A DNA stretch of 38,806 bases from Acidimicrobiales bacterium. Its GTDB lineage: Bacteria > Actinomycetota > Acidimicrobiia > Acidimicrobiales > JACCXE01. The stretch spans positions 1-38,806 of the forward strand of contig DASZWD010000035.1 in NCBI GenBank assembly GCA_035546775.1, read 5' to 3'. Shown piece after piece: positions 23,533-31,873 of the stretch. The position numbers and the translations under genes are program-made. The notes below the pieces were generated by a model. It was given only the letters and a program-made list of their open reading frames with translations, was not told where the DNA came from and ran no database searches. Each line of letters starts with the position of its first letter. The stretch's first letter is position 1.

Positions 23533-24319
23533 GGTCGGCCACTTCTTCCTTTCTCGACAGGTCGTAGCTCGGGTCGACGGGCACCGTGGGTGGCCCGAAG
23601 CGCACGACGCCCGTCCCGAACATGTGGACGAGCGCCTTGAGTCCCTCGCCGTTGAAGCATGGATCGCTCGAGATGTCGACGTCGACGGCGGTGGCGACGA
23701 CGGCGGTCGCGCCGCGCAGGGTGTCGGTATGGCGCAGCCGGATCTCCGCGTCGCGGCGGGCCGAGTTCACCGCGGTCGTTGGTGCCGTCATCTCGACGTT
23801 GTTGAGCGCCGCGCCCCGCTGGTACCACGCGCTCGTTCCCCACTTATGAACGTGCAGAGCCGATACGCCGACGCCGATGCCGTTCGGGATCCAACCGCGC
23901 AGCAATAGCTTCATCGTGTCGGCCATCGACAGCATCGACAGGAATGGTCTCGGCAGCGGTGTCTCGCCGCGCACCTTCACCGCGGTGCCGACGAGTTGCA
24001 CCTGGTAGACGCTTGATTGGTTGTCGATGAACCCCTGGCGGACCGTCACGCCGACGACGCCGTGGGCGCCGGCGTCGCTGGCCTCGCGCTCGAGGCGCTC
24101 GATGGCGTCGTGCCACGTTTGGGTCACGCCTTCGACGTAGCTCGTGTATTCGAGGCGCGTGCCGGCCTGCGACGGCGATAGGCGTCGGTAGCCACCAAGG
24201 CGGGCGGTGCAACCCAAGGGGCGCAGCACTTGGTAGGTCGCGGCGCCGACGACGACGCCGGCGCTCACAAGGCCTTCGTCGCGCACGGCGAGGAGGCTGC
24301 GGATACTCGGGCCGCTCAC
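23522..24319 (-). CDS. Tandem YbjQ-domain protein (first of operon)
   Basis: 265 aa, GTG start overlapping the upstream stop (GTGA). Two diverged YbjQ-like halves: SAGVVVGAATYQV near residue 19, helix HDAIERLEREASDAGAHGVVGVTV near 75 with VQLVGTAV, then GWIPNGIGVGVSALHVHKW near 147 followed by a weaker helix (AVNSARRDAEIRLR) and GATAVVATAVDVDI. The protein closes with a charged tail. Less similar to the family than its neighbour; the pair may form a mixed ring. No transmembrane helix or signal peptide is seen. Confidence 0.7.
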   Translation of the reverse strand: MSGPSIRSLLAVRDEGLVSAGVVVGAATYQVLRPLGCTARLGGYRRLSPSQAGTRLEYTSYVEGVTQTWHDAIERLEREASDAGAHGVVGVTVRQGFIDNQSSVYQVQLVGTAVKVRGETPLPRPFLSMLSMADTMKLLLRGWIPNGIGVGVSALHVHKWGTSAWYQRGAALNNVEMTAPTTAVNSARRDAEIRLRHTDTLRGATAVVATAVDVDISSDPCFNGEGLKALVHMFGTGVVRFGPPTVPVDPSYDLSRKEEVADLGD

Positions 24320-24678
24320 GACAGCGCTTCTTGCAGGGCGAGGCGCACGGTCACGCTGCGTTCGGCTTCCTGTTCCAAGGCGTCGGCGAGCGCCGCGAGC
24401 CACGCGTCGAGATCAATCTCGTCGGATCGTACGCAGACGTCGCGCACGATGTGGTCGGTCCACGTCTCGGGCCGTTGCCCCGTGAGTTCGAGGCGGAAGC
24501 GCAGAGCGCCGAGATCTACCGCGAGAGCGAGGCGGCGGCTGAGGCGGCCGCGTTGAAACGTCACGTGGTCGGGAAGCGCGGCTACGAGGCGGTCCCCGAG
24601 TGACTCGACCATCGTGCGCACGTCGCGGCCGCGCCGAAGCAGTTCGGCGGATACGGCAAAGCGTTCGTCACCCGGCAC
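24316..24678 (-). CDS. Hypothetical protein opening the YbjQ operon
   Basis: 120 aa, GTG start. The N-terminal half is helical (ELLRRGRDVRTMVESLGDRL), the middle has beta strands (VTFQRGRL, RLALAVDLGALRFRLEL), and the end is an acidic helix (LDAWLAALADALEQEAERS). No signal, membrane segment or known motif. The stop overlaps the first YbjQ gene, so translation is coupled and a shared function is likely. I do not recognise the family. Confidence 0.7.
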   Translation of the reverse strand: MPGDERFAVSAELLRRGRDVRTMVESLGDRLVAALPDHVTFQRGRLSRRLALAVDLGALRFRLELTGQRPETWTDHIVRDVCVRSDEIDLDAWLAALADALEQEAERSVTVRLALQEALS

Positions 24679-24685
24679 TGGGCTG

Positions 24686-24691
24686 ATCGTA
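24686..24691 (-). promoter_or_regulatory. -10 element for the YbjQ operon
   Basis: TACGAT on the minus strand, 7 nt before the GTG at 24678; leaderless transcript likely. The same hexamer serves the MOSC gene. Confidence 0.45.
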
Positions 24692-24700
24692 CGCGGCTGA

Positions 24701-25510
24701 TTACGCCGACAGGCGGTAGCGCTGGTCGCGGGTGCGGGCGCCGACGCGGCGCAGTGAGAGGCGCAGGGCGCGCTGGTTGATGGGCACGGGCACCACGGCA
24801 CCGCCGGTGCTCACCACGCGCCGGAACACGGCGAAGGCGCGGCGGTCACCGGCAGTCCAACCGATGCCGAGGCGCGTCCGGAGCGCGCTCGGCATACAGC
24901 CGAAGGCGACGACACGCGCCGGCGACGGCACCGGCAGCGGCACGCCAAGTGGGTTGCGTTCGGCGATCGCGACGGCGTACGCCGCGGCCGGTGTCAGTTC
25001 GAGCACGTCGTGGCAGATCTCGGTAAAGCGGCGTTCGAAGGCGGCGAGGTCGGCGGGGACCGGCCGGGTCGACACGCCGTAGCGCTCGTACCACTCGACG
25101 GTCTCGGCGTAGAACGCGTCGCGTTCACGCTGCGTCAGCTGCCGCCCGTGGAACAGCTCGATCGAGCGGAACATCTCCCAGGTGAAGCTGGCGTGCGCCC
25201 ACCAGAAGGTGTCCGGGTCAAGGGCGTGGTAGCGGGTGCCGGTCGGTTCGGTGCCCTTGATGTCGCGGTGCAGGTCGCGAATGCCGCGCGCGCGGCTGGT
25301 CCCCTCCGGCGTGAGGATCGTCGCCCAAATCTGTGGGATGGAGCGGTACACGCGGCCGAACGGGTCCTCGACGAACGCGGAGTGCTCCATCACGGCCTGG
25401 CCGAGCGGCGGATACATCAGCTGCATCAGCCCGGCGCTGGCGCCCGGCAACAGCGAACGAACGTCGGCGGCGCACCAGGCGAGCGAACCCCGGACGCTCT
25501 GCGGACGCAT
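24701..25510 (-). CDS. MpaB/DUF2236-family oxygenase
   Basis: 269 aa. It matches the oxygenase MpaB family (DUF2236), named from a mycophenolic acid pathway enzyme and related to the haem-dependent latex clearing protein. The hallmark block HRDIKGTEPTGTRYHALDP..FWWAHASF is at about residues 81-110, followed by helical segments with ELFHGRQLTQRERDAFY and WYERYGV. Histidines in this block are candidates for haem or metal binding. No signal peptide. It starts at ATG 25510 with a near-consensus -10 six bases upstream and ends 22 bp before the YbjQ operon start, so it may add read-through into that operon. Confidence 0.82.
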   Translation of the reverse strand: MRPQSVRGSLAWCAADVRSLLPGASAGLMQLMYPPLGQAVMEHSAFVEDPFGRVYRSIPQIWATILTPEGTSRARGIRDLHRDIKGTEPTGTRYHALDPDTFWWAHASFTWEMFRSIELFHGRQLTQRERDAFYAETVEWYERYGVSTRPVPADLAAFERRFTEICHDVLELTPAAAYAVAIAERNPLGVPLPVPSPARVVAFGCMPSALRTRLGIGWTAGDRRAFAVFRRVVSTGGAVVPVPINQRALRLSLRRVGARTRDQRYRLSA

Positions 25511-25516
25511 ATCCGG

Positions 25517-25522
25517 ATGATA
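25517..25522 (-). promoter_or_regulatory. -10 element for the MpaB-like gene
   Basis: TATCAT on the minus strand, 6 nt before the ATG at 25510; leaderless transcript likely. Confidence 0.5.
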
Positions 25523-25569
25523 CGGACAACGACTGAAGCACGAGCGTCGCGCGGCCGACAGGCAATGTT

Positions 25570-27024
25570 GTGATCCGTCGCGTTCTCGTTGTGTTTCTTG
25601 CCCTCGGTGCGATTTTCGTGGCGCCGTCCGTGCCGAGAGCGCAGGCGGCCACGGCGCATCCCGACTTCGCCACCCAGACCTACGGCGACCCGTGGGACTA
25701 CTCGAACCAAGCCGACTTCGACGTCCAGCAGCGGTGGTGGTCGCGCAAGCTGACGAACATGAACGTGGCGAACGGGATGCTGTCGTTCGACACGCAGACC
25801 TTCGGCGAGCTGCCGCTGGTGCGCGGCTTCGGCGCCATCGCCGTGCCGTGGGGGCGTGACGGTTCGCTGCACCCGATCGACTCGGCCAAGTACACGCGCC
25901 TGTCGTTCCGCATGAACGCCGACATCAGCGCGCCGACGCAGGGCCAGATCACCTGGTACACGTGCGGTACCACCGACCCGTCGTGCCTCGGCGGCATGCC
26001 TGTCACCATCAACCCCGGCTGGAACACCTACGACGTGTTCTTGCACAAGTACTACAAGACGATGCCGATGGCGTGGTCGGGCCCGATCACGTCGCTGACG
26101 CTGATCCCGATCGGGGCGAACATCGCAGCGGCGCACATCGACCTCGACTGGGTGAAGCTCTACGACCCGACGACGACGGTCGACGCGACGCCGGTGTCGC
26201 AGCTGGCGCCCACGCCGCTGCCCGACAGCGACTACGCCTCGATCGTGCGCCACGACTCGTGGGACATGAGCCAGCCGACCGACGTGAGCCCTCGCAACGC
26301 GGCAGTGTCGTTCGACGGCCAACTGTTGCACGGGACGAACGCCGCTCCGGACGTCAACGACCCCGAACTGACGCTGCCCGTACCGACCCCGTTCTCCAGC
26401 ACGCGCTTTCACACGTTCAGCATTCGCATCTGGTTCGACGGTGGCTTCAGCCTCGCCGACACCGACGGCGGCGGTATGAACGCGCGCGTCAACTGGTGGG
26501 TCAACGGCCAGTCGGCGGCACAGATCAGCCAGGACATCCTCGTGTACCCGGGGTGGCAGACGATCACCTTCGACCTCAACCAGCCGAACATCCTCGACGA
26601 GACGCAGGTCGACGGCCGCGTCGGCTGGGCGAACCAGACGATCAACGCGGTGCGCTTCGACCCCGACGAAGACCGCGGCGCCCGCAACTGGATCGTGGAC
26701 TGGATCCGCATCGGCTCGGATCGTCCGTGGGGCGCGCTCGACGCCGTGCAACGCAGCACCACAACGGCGTCGGTCGCGGGATGGTCCATCGACCCGAACA
26801 CGGCGGCGTCGACGCAGATGCGGGTGTTCGTCGACCGGACCGTCTACGCCATTCCCGTCGCCAACGGTCGGCGCGACGACGTGGGCGCGCTGTACCCGGC
26901 GTACGGACCGAACCACGGCTTCGCCGGCACGGTGCCCATAATCCCGGGCCCGCATCGTGTCTGCGTGTGGGCGATCAACATCGGGCCGGGCGGCCACGGG
27001 CTGATCGGCTGCCAGAACATCTAG
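25570..27024 (+). CDS. Large secreted protein with beta-sandwich and C-terminal actinobacterial repeat domain
   Basis: 484 aa, GTG start, signal peptide MIRRVLVVFLALGAIF ending AQA near residue 26. Two similar segments with aromatic-rich strands and a WDxS entry (DPWDYSN near 37; DSWDMSQ near 230) each end in DWVKLYD or DWIRIG, reminiscent of carbohydrate-binding beta-sandwiches. The last ~95 residues (GALDAVQRS..VAGWSIDP..MRVFVD..ANGRRDDV..HGFAG..HRVCVWAINIGPG..GC) match a small domain often repeated in secreted actinobacterial proteins, with two cysteines likely bonded. No catalytic site is evident. Function unknown; cell-surface or polysaccharide binding is plausible. Confidence 0.75.
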   Translation: MIRRVLVVFLALGAIFVAPSVPRAQAATAHPDFATQTYGDPWDYSNQADFDVQQRWWSRKLTNMNVANGMLSFDTQTFGELPLVRGFGAIAVPWGRDGSLHPIDSAKYTRLSFRMNADISAPTQGQITWYTCGTTDPSCLGGMPVTINPGWNTYDVFLHKYYKTMPMAWSGPITSLTLIPIGANIAAAHIDLDWVKLYDPTTTVDATPVSQLAPTPLPDSDYASIVRHDSWDMSQPTDVSPRNAAVSFDGQLLHGTNAAPDVNDPELTLPVPTPFSSTRFHTFSIRIWFDGGFSLADTDGGGMNARVNWWVNGQSAAQISQDILVYPGWQTITFDLNQPNILDETQVDGRVGWANQTINAVRFDPDEDRGARNWIVDWIRIGSDRPWGALDAVQRSTTTASVAGWSIDPNTAASTQMRVFVDRTVYAIPVANGRRDDVGALYPAYGPNHGFAGTVPIIPGPHRVCVWAINIGPGGHGLIGCQNI

Positions 27025-27030
27025 CGCCCG

Positions 27031-28644
27031 TTAGGTGACGACGAAGCCCTCGTAGTCAGCGGCGACGATCTCACGGCAGCGCTCCATGTAGGTGGTGAGC
27101 CCGCCGGCATACGGCATGTAGTAGCGGGTCTTGCCCGGCACGTTGGCGCCGAGGTACCACGACGCGCAGTTCGGATGCGTCTGGGCGGGGCCGGCGAAGG
27201 TGTTCACGTGCGCCGCCCATTCGCGCTGCGCGTTGGCGTCGGCCTCGATCAGGTGGGCGCCGGTGTGGCGCAGGTGCCGTAGGCAGTCGGTGATCCACTC
27301 GACGTGGTGTTCGATCGAGGTGACCATGTTGGTCAGCACCGACGGGCTCCCCGGTCCCGTAACGGTGAACAGGTTGGGGAACCCGGCGACCTGCAAGCCG
27401 AGATAGGCGGTCGGCGCTTCCTTCCAGACGTCGCGCAACGACACGCCGTCGCGGCCGCGCACGTCTATGCGCGACAGCGAACCGGTCATGGCGTCGAAGC
27501 CCGTCGCCAGCACGATCACGTCGAGTTCGAGGAACTGATCTTCGAGCTGGATGCCGGTCGGGGTGATCTCGACGATCGGATGCTTGCGCAGGTTGACGAG
27601 GCGTACGTTGTCCCGGTTGTAGGTGGCGAAGTAGCCCTCGTCGATGATCACGCGCTTGCAGCCGAAGGGGTATTGCGGCACGAGGTCGGCCGCGGTCTCC
27701 GGGTCCTCCACGATCTGCGCGATGGCGTGGGCGTAGAGCTGGCGCGACGCCTCGTTGGCGTCGAGGTTGAAGAAGGTGTCGGCCCACGTGAAGCAGCCGA
27801 CGAGCCCGAGTTCGTCGACCTGCGCCACCTGCTCTTCCCACGGCGTGTCGAGGATCATCTTCGTCGGGACCGACCCGATGAACACCGCTCCCAGGCGCGC
27901 CGTGCCCGCCGGTGACGCCCACTGCTTGGCCCGGATGTCGGCGTACTGCTGCTTCAATTCCTGGAGCTCGTGCGGGCGCAACGGGCGGTTGGGCGACGGC
28001 AGCGTGTAGGCGGCCGAGCGCTGCAACACAAACAACTCCGCCGCGTCGCGGGCGATGACGGGAATCGACTGCACGCCCGACGAACCGGTGCCGATGACGG
28101 CCACGTGCTTGCCGCGGAAGTCGTAGCCCTCCTTGGGAAAGCGGTTGGTGTAGAGGCTGTCGCCGGTGAAGCTGTGCAAGCCGGGAATGTCGGGTTCGAG
28201 AGGCGCCGACAGGCAACCCGTCGCCGCCACGACGAAGGGGGCGGTGACGCGTTCGCCGGTGTCGGTTGCGACCGTCCAGTTGGCGCTCGTTTCGTCGAAG
28301 GTGGCCGAGGTCACCGTGGTGTTGAACTCGATGGCGTCGATCAGCTTCAGGCGGTCGGCGACGAAGTTGAGGTAGCGCTCGATCTCGGCCTGCGCCGGCA
28401 TGAGTTCGGTCCAGTCCCACTCCTGCTCGAGGTCGGGGAACTTGGTGAACATGTACTCGACGCTCTGGATGTCGACCCGAGCGCCCGGATACCGGTTCCA
28501 GAACCAGGTGCCACCGATGCCGTCGCCCTGCTCGAACACCCGCACGCTGAAGCCGGCCTCGCGCAGCTTGTAGATGGCGTACAGCCCGGCGAAGCCGGCG
28601 CCGATCACGACAACGTCGACGTCTGGTTCCGCCATGGCCGTCAT
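27031..28644 (-). CDS. Flavin-containing monooxygenase, Baeyer-Villiger type
   Basis: 537 aa from ATG at 28644 with AAGGGCAG upstream; ATG 28635 is an alternative. FAD-binding GAGFAG lies at residues 15-20 and the NADPH-binding GTGSSG follows the fingerprint region. The Baeyer-Villiger fingerprint F-x-G-x3-H-x3-W/F-P reads FTGDSLYTNRFP, with tyrosine in place of histidine. Other shared blocks are FWNRYPGARVDIQSVEYMF near 50 and ATGFDAMTGSL near 380. Such enzymes insert oxygen next to ketones or oxidise N and S atoms; the substrate is unknown. The 3' end lies 6 bp from the convergent secreted-protein gene. Confidence 0.88.
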   Translation of the reverse strand: MTAMAEPDVDVVVIGAGFAGLYAIYKLREAGFSVRVFEQGDGIGGTWFWNRYPGARVDIQSVEYMFTKFPDLEQEWDWTELMPAQAEIERYLNFVADRLKLIDAIEFNTTVTSATFDETSANWTVATDTGERVTAPFVVAATGCLSAPLEPDIPGLHSFTGDSLYTNRFPKEGYDFRGKHVAVIGTGSSGVQSIPVIARDAAELFVLQRSAAYTLPSPNRPLRPHELQELKQQYADIRAKQWASPAGTARLGAVFIGSVPTKMILDTPWEEQVAQVDELGLVGCFTWADTFFNLDANEASRQLYAHAIAQIVEDPETAADLVPQYPFGCKRVIIDEGYFATYNRDNVRLVNLRKHPIVEITPTGIQLEDQFLELDVIVLATGFDAMTGSLSRIDVRGRDGVSLRDVWKEAPTAYLGLQVAGFPNLFTVTGPGSPSVLTNMVTSIEHHVEWITDCLRHLRHTGAHLIEADANAQREWAAHVNTFAGPAQTHPNCASWYLGANVPGKTRYYMPYAGGLTTYMERCREIVAADYEGFVVT

Positions 28645-28805
28645 TCTGCCCTTACGAGGTCGACGGTGTCCGGAGGTGCGAAAATGGCCGCCGCCAATTG
28701 TGACCATCGGCTCTATCCCACGCCGGCGCGACGGCGGTCAATGGAGACGCGACACCACGCGGCAACCCCGTGCCGCGCCAGACGCCGCGTGAGGAGGACC
28801 GGGAG

Positions 28806-29597
28806 ATGTCGGTTCGCAAGTTGGCAGCAGAAGCGCTCGGCACAGCGCTGCTCGTGATCTTCGCCGTCGGCGCGGCGACGCTGAGCTTCGGATTCAAGCT
28901 GACGGGCACCAGTACGTCGGCCGGCGTCGTGACGACCGCCCTCGCTTTCGGGCTCGTGCTCGCCGCGCTGGCCTACACGCTCGGGCCGGTGTCGGGCTGC
29001 CACGTGAACCCGGCCGTGACCGTGGGATTTCTCGTGGCGCGGCGCATCTCGTGGCGCGACGCCGTGGGCTACTGGATCGCACAGTTCGTCGGTGGCATCG
29101 CGGGCGCGCTCGTCCTGTGGGGCGTCCTCGAGAGTTCGCCGCAGTACACCAAGAGCGTGGGCCTCGGTGCCGATGGCTACAACGCGCAGTCGATGCTGCA
29201 CGTCGGTGTGCTCGGCGCCTTTGCCGCCGAAGTGATCCTTACGTTCCTGTTCGTGTTCGTCGTGTTGCAGGTGACCAAGCACACCGACGTCGCGGCGGTG
29301 GCCGGGCTGGCGATTGGTTTGACGTTGACGATCGTGCACATCGTCGGCATCCCGCTCACGGGCACGTCGGTGAACCCGGCGCGCAGCCTCGGCCCGGCGC
29401 TCATCGTGCACGGCGAAGCGCTGAAGCAGTTGTGGCTGTTCATCGTCGCCCCGATGGTCGGCGGCGCCCTCGCCGCCCTGGCCTCGACGTTCTTCGTCGC
29501 CGACGCGTCGTCGGAGGTGGAGTTCGACGGCGAAATGGAGATCGACGTCCTCGTCAAAATGGACGGCCATACGATGCGTCACGCCACCGTGCGGTAG
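28806..29597 (+). CDS. aqpZ: Aquaporin Z-like water channel
   Basis: 263 aa from ATG at 28806 with ribosome site GAGGAGG about 8-9 nt upstream. Six TM helices and two half-helices with N68-P-A (HVNPAV) and N190-P-A-R (SVNPARS). The selectivity filter residues read F48, H178, T187, R193, the same set as E. coli AqpZ, so a water-selective pore rather than a glycerol facilitator is expected. The C-terminal tail (EVEFDGEMEIDVLVKMDG..) is longer and more acidic than in AqpZ. It stands alone, 49 bp before the ABC exporter genes. Confidence 0.93.
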   Translation: MSVRKLAAEALGTALLVIFAVGAATLSFGFKLTGTSTSAGVVTTALAFGLVLAALAYTLGPVSGCHVNPAVTVGFLVARRISWRDAVGYWIAQFVGGIAGALVLWGVLESSPQYTKSVGLGADGYNAQSMLHVGVLGAFAAEVILTFLFVFVVLQVTKHTDVAAVAGLAIGLTLTIVHIVGIPLTGTSVNPARSLGPALIVHGEALKQLWLFIVAPMVGGALAALASTFFVADASSEVEFDGEMEIDVLVKMDGHTMRHATVR

Positions 29598-29646
29598 GTC
29601 TCGCATCGCCTCAGCCGCGCTCGGACCGCGACATCATTGAGTACAG

Positions 29647-30765
29647 ATGTTCCTCTCCACGCGTGAGATGCGTCGGGCCCCGTGGCGCTTCGCGTTACTC
29701 ACCGGTGCGGTGGGCCTGCTCGTCTTCTTGATCCTGTTCGTGCAGGCACTCACCGGCGCGCTGGTCGGGCAATTCACCGGAGCGCTCAAGCACCAGTCGG
29801 CGGACGTCCTGGTGTACTCGGCGCAGGCGCGCAAGAACCTCGAAGGCTCGGTCGTGCCGCCGGCGACCGTCGGCTCGATCGCGGCGGTGCCCGATGTCGC
29901 GGCGAGTGGTCGCTTCGGGGAAGGCACGTTCAGCGTTCGGGCGGCCGACAAGCTGCGCGACGCCGCGCTGATCGGCTACGAACTCGGCAAGCCCGGCGCG
30001 CCGACGAGTCTCACGCAGGGTCGGCTGCCGCGAGCACCGTTCGAGGCGGTTGCGAGTTCGCGCAACCGCGACGAGGGGTTCGACGTCGGCGATCAGGTCA
30101 CGTTGGAGAAGGGCGGCCGCACGATCACCGTCGTTGGCCTGGCGGACGACGTGAACTACTCCGTCTTGCCGACGATGTACGTCACCTTCGACACGTACGC
30201 GACCGCCCGAGCCGACGCGAGCCCCGGCGCAAGGACCGTGTGGCCGTCCGCGGTCGCCGTCGAGGTGGCGCGCGGCGCATCCCCGAACGCCGTTCGTGAC
30301 GCCATCAACGCCCGCGTGGCCGGCGTGGAGGCTCTGACCCGTGGCCAGGCCGTCAAGGAATCACCGGGAGTAGCCAGCGTCGGCGAGTCGTTGGGCGCCG
30401 TCGTATTCCTGTGCTTCTTCGTGGTGGCGATCGTCGCCGGCCTTTTCTTCCTCATCCTGACGGTGCAGAAGGCGAGCGCGCTGACGTTGCTGCGGGCGAT
30501 CGGCATCGGTGCCGGCGTGCTGGCCCGTTCCCTTGTCGTCCAGGTTGTTGCCGTCGTGGCCGGCGGCGTCGCAATCGGCGCCGCCCTGACGAAGGGAGCG
30601 CTCGCGGCGAGCAGCGCGAGCCTCGGAGCAACCCTCACGGCGCGCCAGCTGGCGCAGACCGGCGCGATCGTGTTCGTGCTGGCGATCGTCGCTTCCCTGG
30701 GGGCGATACGGCGCGTGCTGCGTATCGAGCCGATCCGCGCCACGATCCCAGGGGACGTGACGTGA
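29647..30765 (+). CDS. FtsX-like ABC transporter permease (first of pair)
   Basis: 372 aa. TM1 about residues 16-40, an outer domain of about 200 residues containing FDVGDQVTLEKGGRTITVVGLADD, then TM helices near 250-275, 290-320 and 330-355, the MacB/FtsX layout. The helix after TM2 (SALTLLRAIGIGAGVLARSLV) is the coupling region for the ATPase. The stop overlaps the start of the second permease (GTGA). The start ATG keeps the family opening (MFLSTREMRRAPWRF). Substrate unknown. Confidence 0.86.
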   Translation: MFLSTREMRRAPWRFALLTGAVGLLVFLILFVQALTGALVGQFTGALKHQSADVLVYSAQARKNLEGSVVPPATVGSIAAVPDVAASGRFGEGTFSVRAADKLRDAALIGYELGKPGAPTSLTQGRLPRAPFEAVASSRNRDEGFDVGDQVTLEKGGRTITVVGLADDVNYSVLPTMYVTFDTYATARADASPGARTVWPSAVAVEVARGASPNAVRDAINARVAGVEALTRGQAVKESPGVASVGESLGAVVFLCFFVVAIVAGLFFLILTVQKASALTLLRAIGIGAGVLARSLVVQVVAVVAGGVAIGAALTKGALAASSASLGATLTARQLAQTGAIVFVLAIVASLGAIRRVLRIEPIRATIPGDVT

Positions 30766-31862
30766 TCCTCGCGTTGCGCGAGTTGCGTCGTTCGCCGCGT
30801 CGCTTCGTCACCGCGACCGTGGCGTTGACGTTCCTCGTCGTGCTGCTGCTCTTCCTCGGCGGTCTGCTCGATGGTCTCTACCGCGGATCGACCGGCACGC
30901 TGCGCGCTCAGCGCGCTGACGTCATCGTCTACTCCACCGACGCCAACGACTCGATCATCCGATCGCGCATCGACCCCGCGCTCCGCTCGCAGGTGAGCGG
31001 CGTCCCCGGCGTCACCCGCGTGAGCGGGCTCGGCCTGACGCTCGTCGGTACCACCGTCCCCGGCAGACGCGGCCTGGCCGACACCGCCGTGATCGGCTAC
31101 GAGCGCGCGCCGAACGGCGTACCGGCTCCTCCGCCCGCCGGCGAAGCCTGGGCCGACCGCCGCCTCGCCGCGTCCGGCGTGCACATCGGCCAGACGCTCC
31201 GTGTCGGGCCCGAGGATTTGCCCATCCGGGTGAGGGGCTGGGTGAGCGACACGAATTATCTGCTCCAGGGCGCGCTGTGGGTCGACGCGCCAACGTGGCG
31301 CGCGGTGCAGGACTCGAGCCGGCCCGACGCCCGCGTCGAGCCCGGCACGTTCGCGGTCCTCGTCGTATCTGGTCGATCACCGGCGCCGCAGTTGGCTCAC
31401 GCGATCGACAAGGCAACCGACGGCCAGACGAAGACGCTTACCAAGAGCCAGGCCGTGTTGTCGTCCCCGGGGACCCGCGAGCAGAAGTCGACGTTCGCCG
31501 CCATAATCGGGGTGACGTTCCTCGTCGTCGGTCTCGTTGTTGCCCTGTTCTTCGTCCTGCTCACGATCGAGCGCACGCCGCTGTACGGCGTGTTGAAGGC
31601 GCTTGGCGCGTCGACGCCGCGTCTGGCCGCGGGCGTGATTACGCAGGCACTGGTCGTCGGCCTCGTTGCGTTCGCGGTGGGTGAACTGCTTACGCTCGGC
31701 TTCGCCGCGCTCCTGCCCGCCCAGATCCCGCTGCTACTGCAACCCTGGCGCGCCCTCTTGACCCTCGTCGGCATCGTCGCGGCCGCGGTTCTCGGCGGCA
31801 CCGTGTCGTTGCGTCGGGTCGCCCGCGTCGATCCCACCACCGCCATCGGCGCCACGAACTGA
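30762..31862 (+). CDS. FtsX-like ABC transporter permease (second of pair)
   Basis: 366 aa from GTG at 30762 overlapping the preceding stop. Its N-terminus (LALRELRRSPRRFVTATVALTFLVVLLLFL) parallels that of the first permease (REMRRAPWRFALLTG), so the two are paralogues and probably form a heterodimer. Four TM helices, an outer domain of about 200 residues with GQTLRVG..IRVRGWVSDTNY, and the coupling segment TPLYGVLKALGASTPRL after TM2. The ATPase follows after 11 bp. Confidence 0.86.
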   Translation: MILALRELRRSPRRFVTATVALTFLVVLLLFLGGLLDGLYRGSTGTLRAQRADVIVYSTDANDSIIRSRIDPALRSQVSGVPGVTRVSGLGLTLVGTTVPGRRGLADTAVIGYERAPNGVPAPPPAGEAWADRRLAASGVHIGQTLRVGPEDLPIRVRGWVSDTNYLLQGALWVDAPTWRAVQDSSRPDARVEPGTFAVLVVSGRSPAPQLAHAIDKATDGQTKTLTKSQAVLSSPGTREQKSTFAAIIGVTFLVVGLVVALFFVLLTIERTPLYGVLKALGASTPRLAAGVITQALVVGLVAFAVGELLTLGFAALLPAQIPLLLQPWRALLTLVGIVAAAVLGGTVSLRRVARVDPTTAIGATN

Positions 31863-31873
31863 GAACAGGAACA

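Noticed and set aside
25426-26997. A 523-codon minus-strand open frame
   Set aside because: Arg/Val/His-rich shadow of the secreted-protein gene, which has a clean signal peptide and domain matches.
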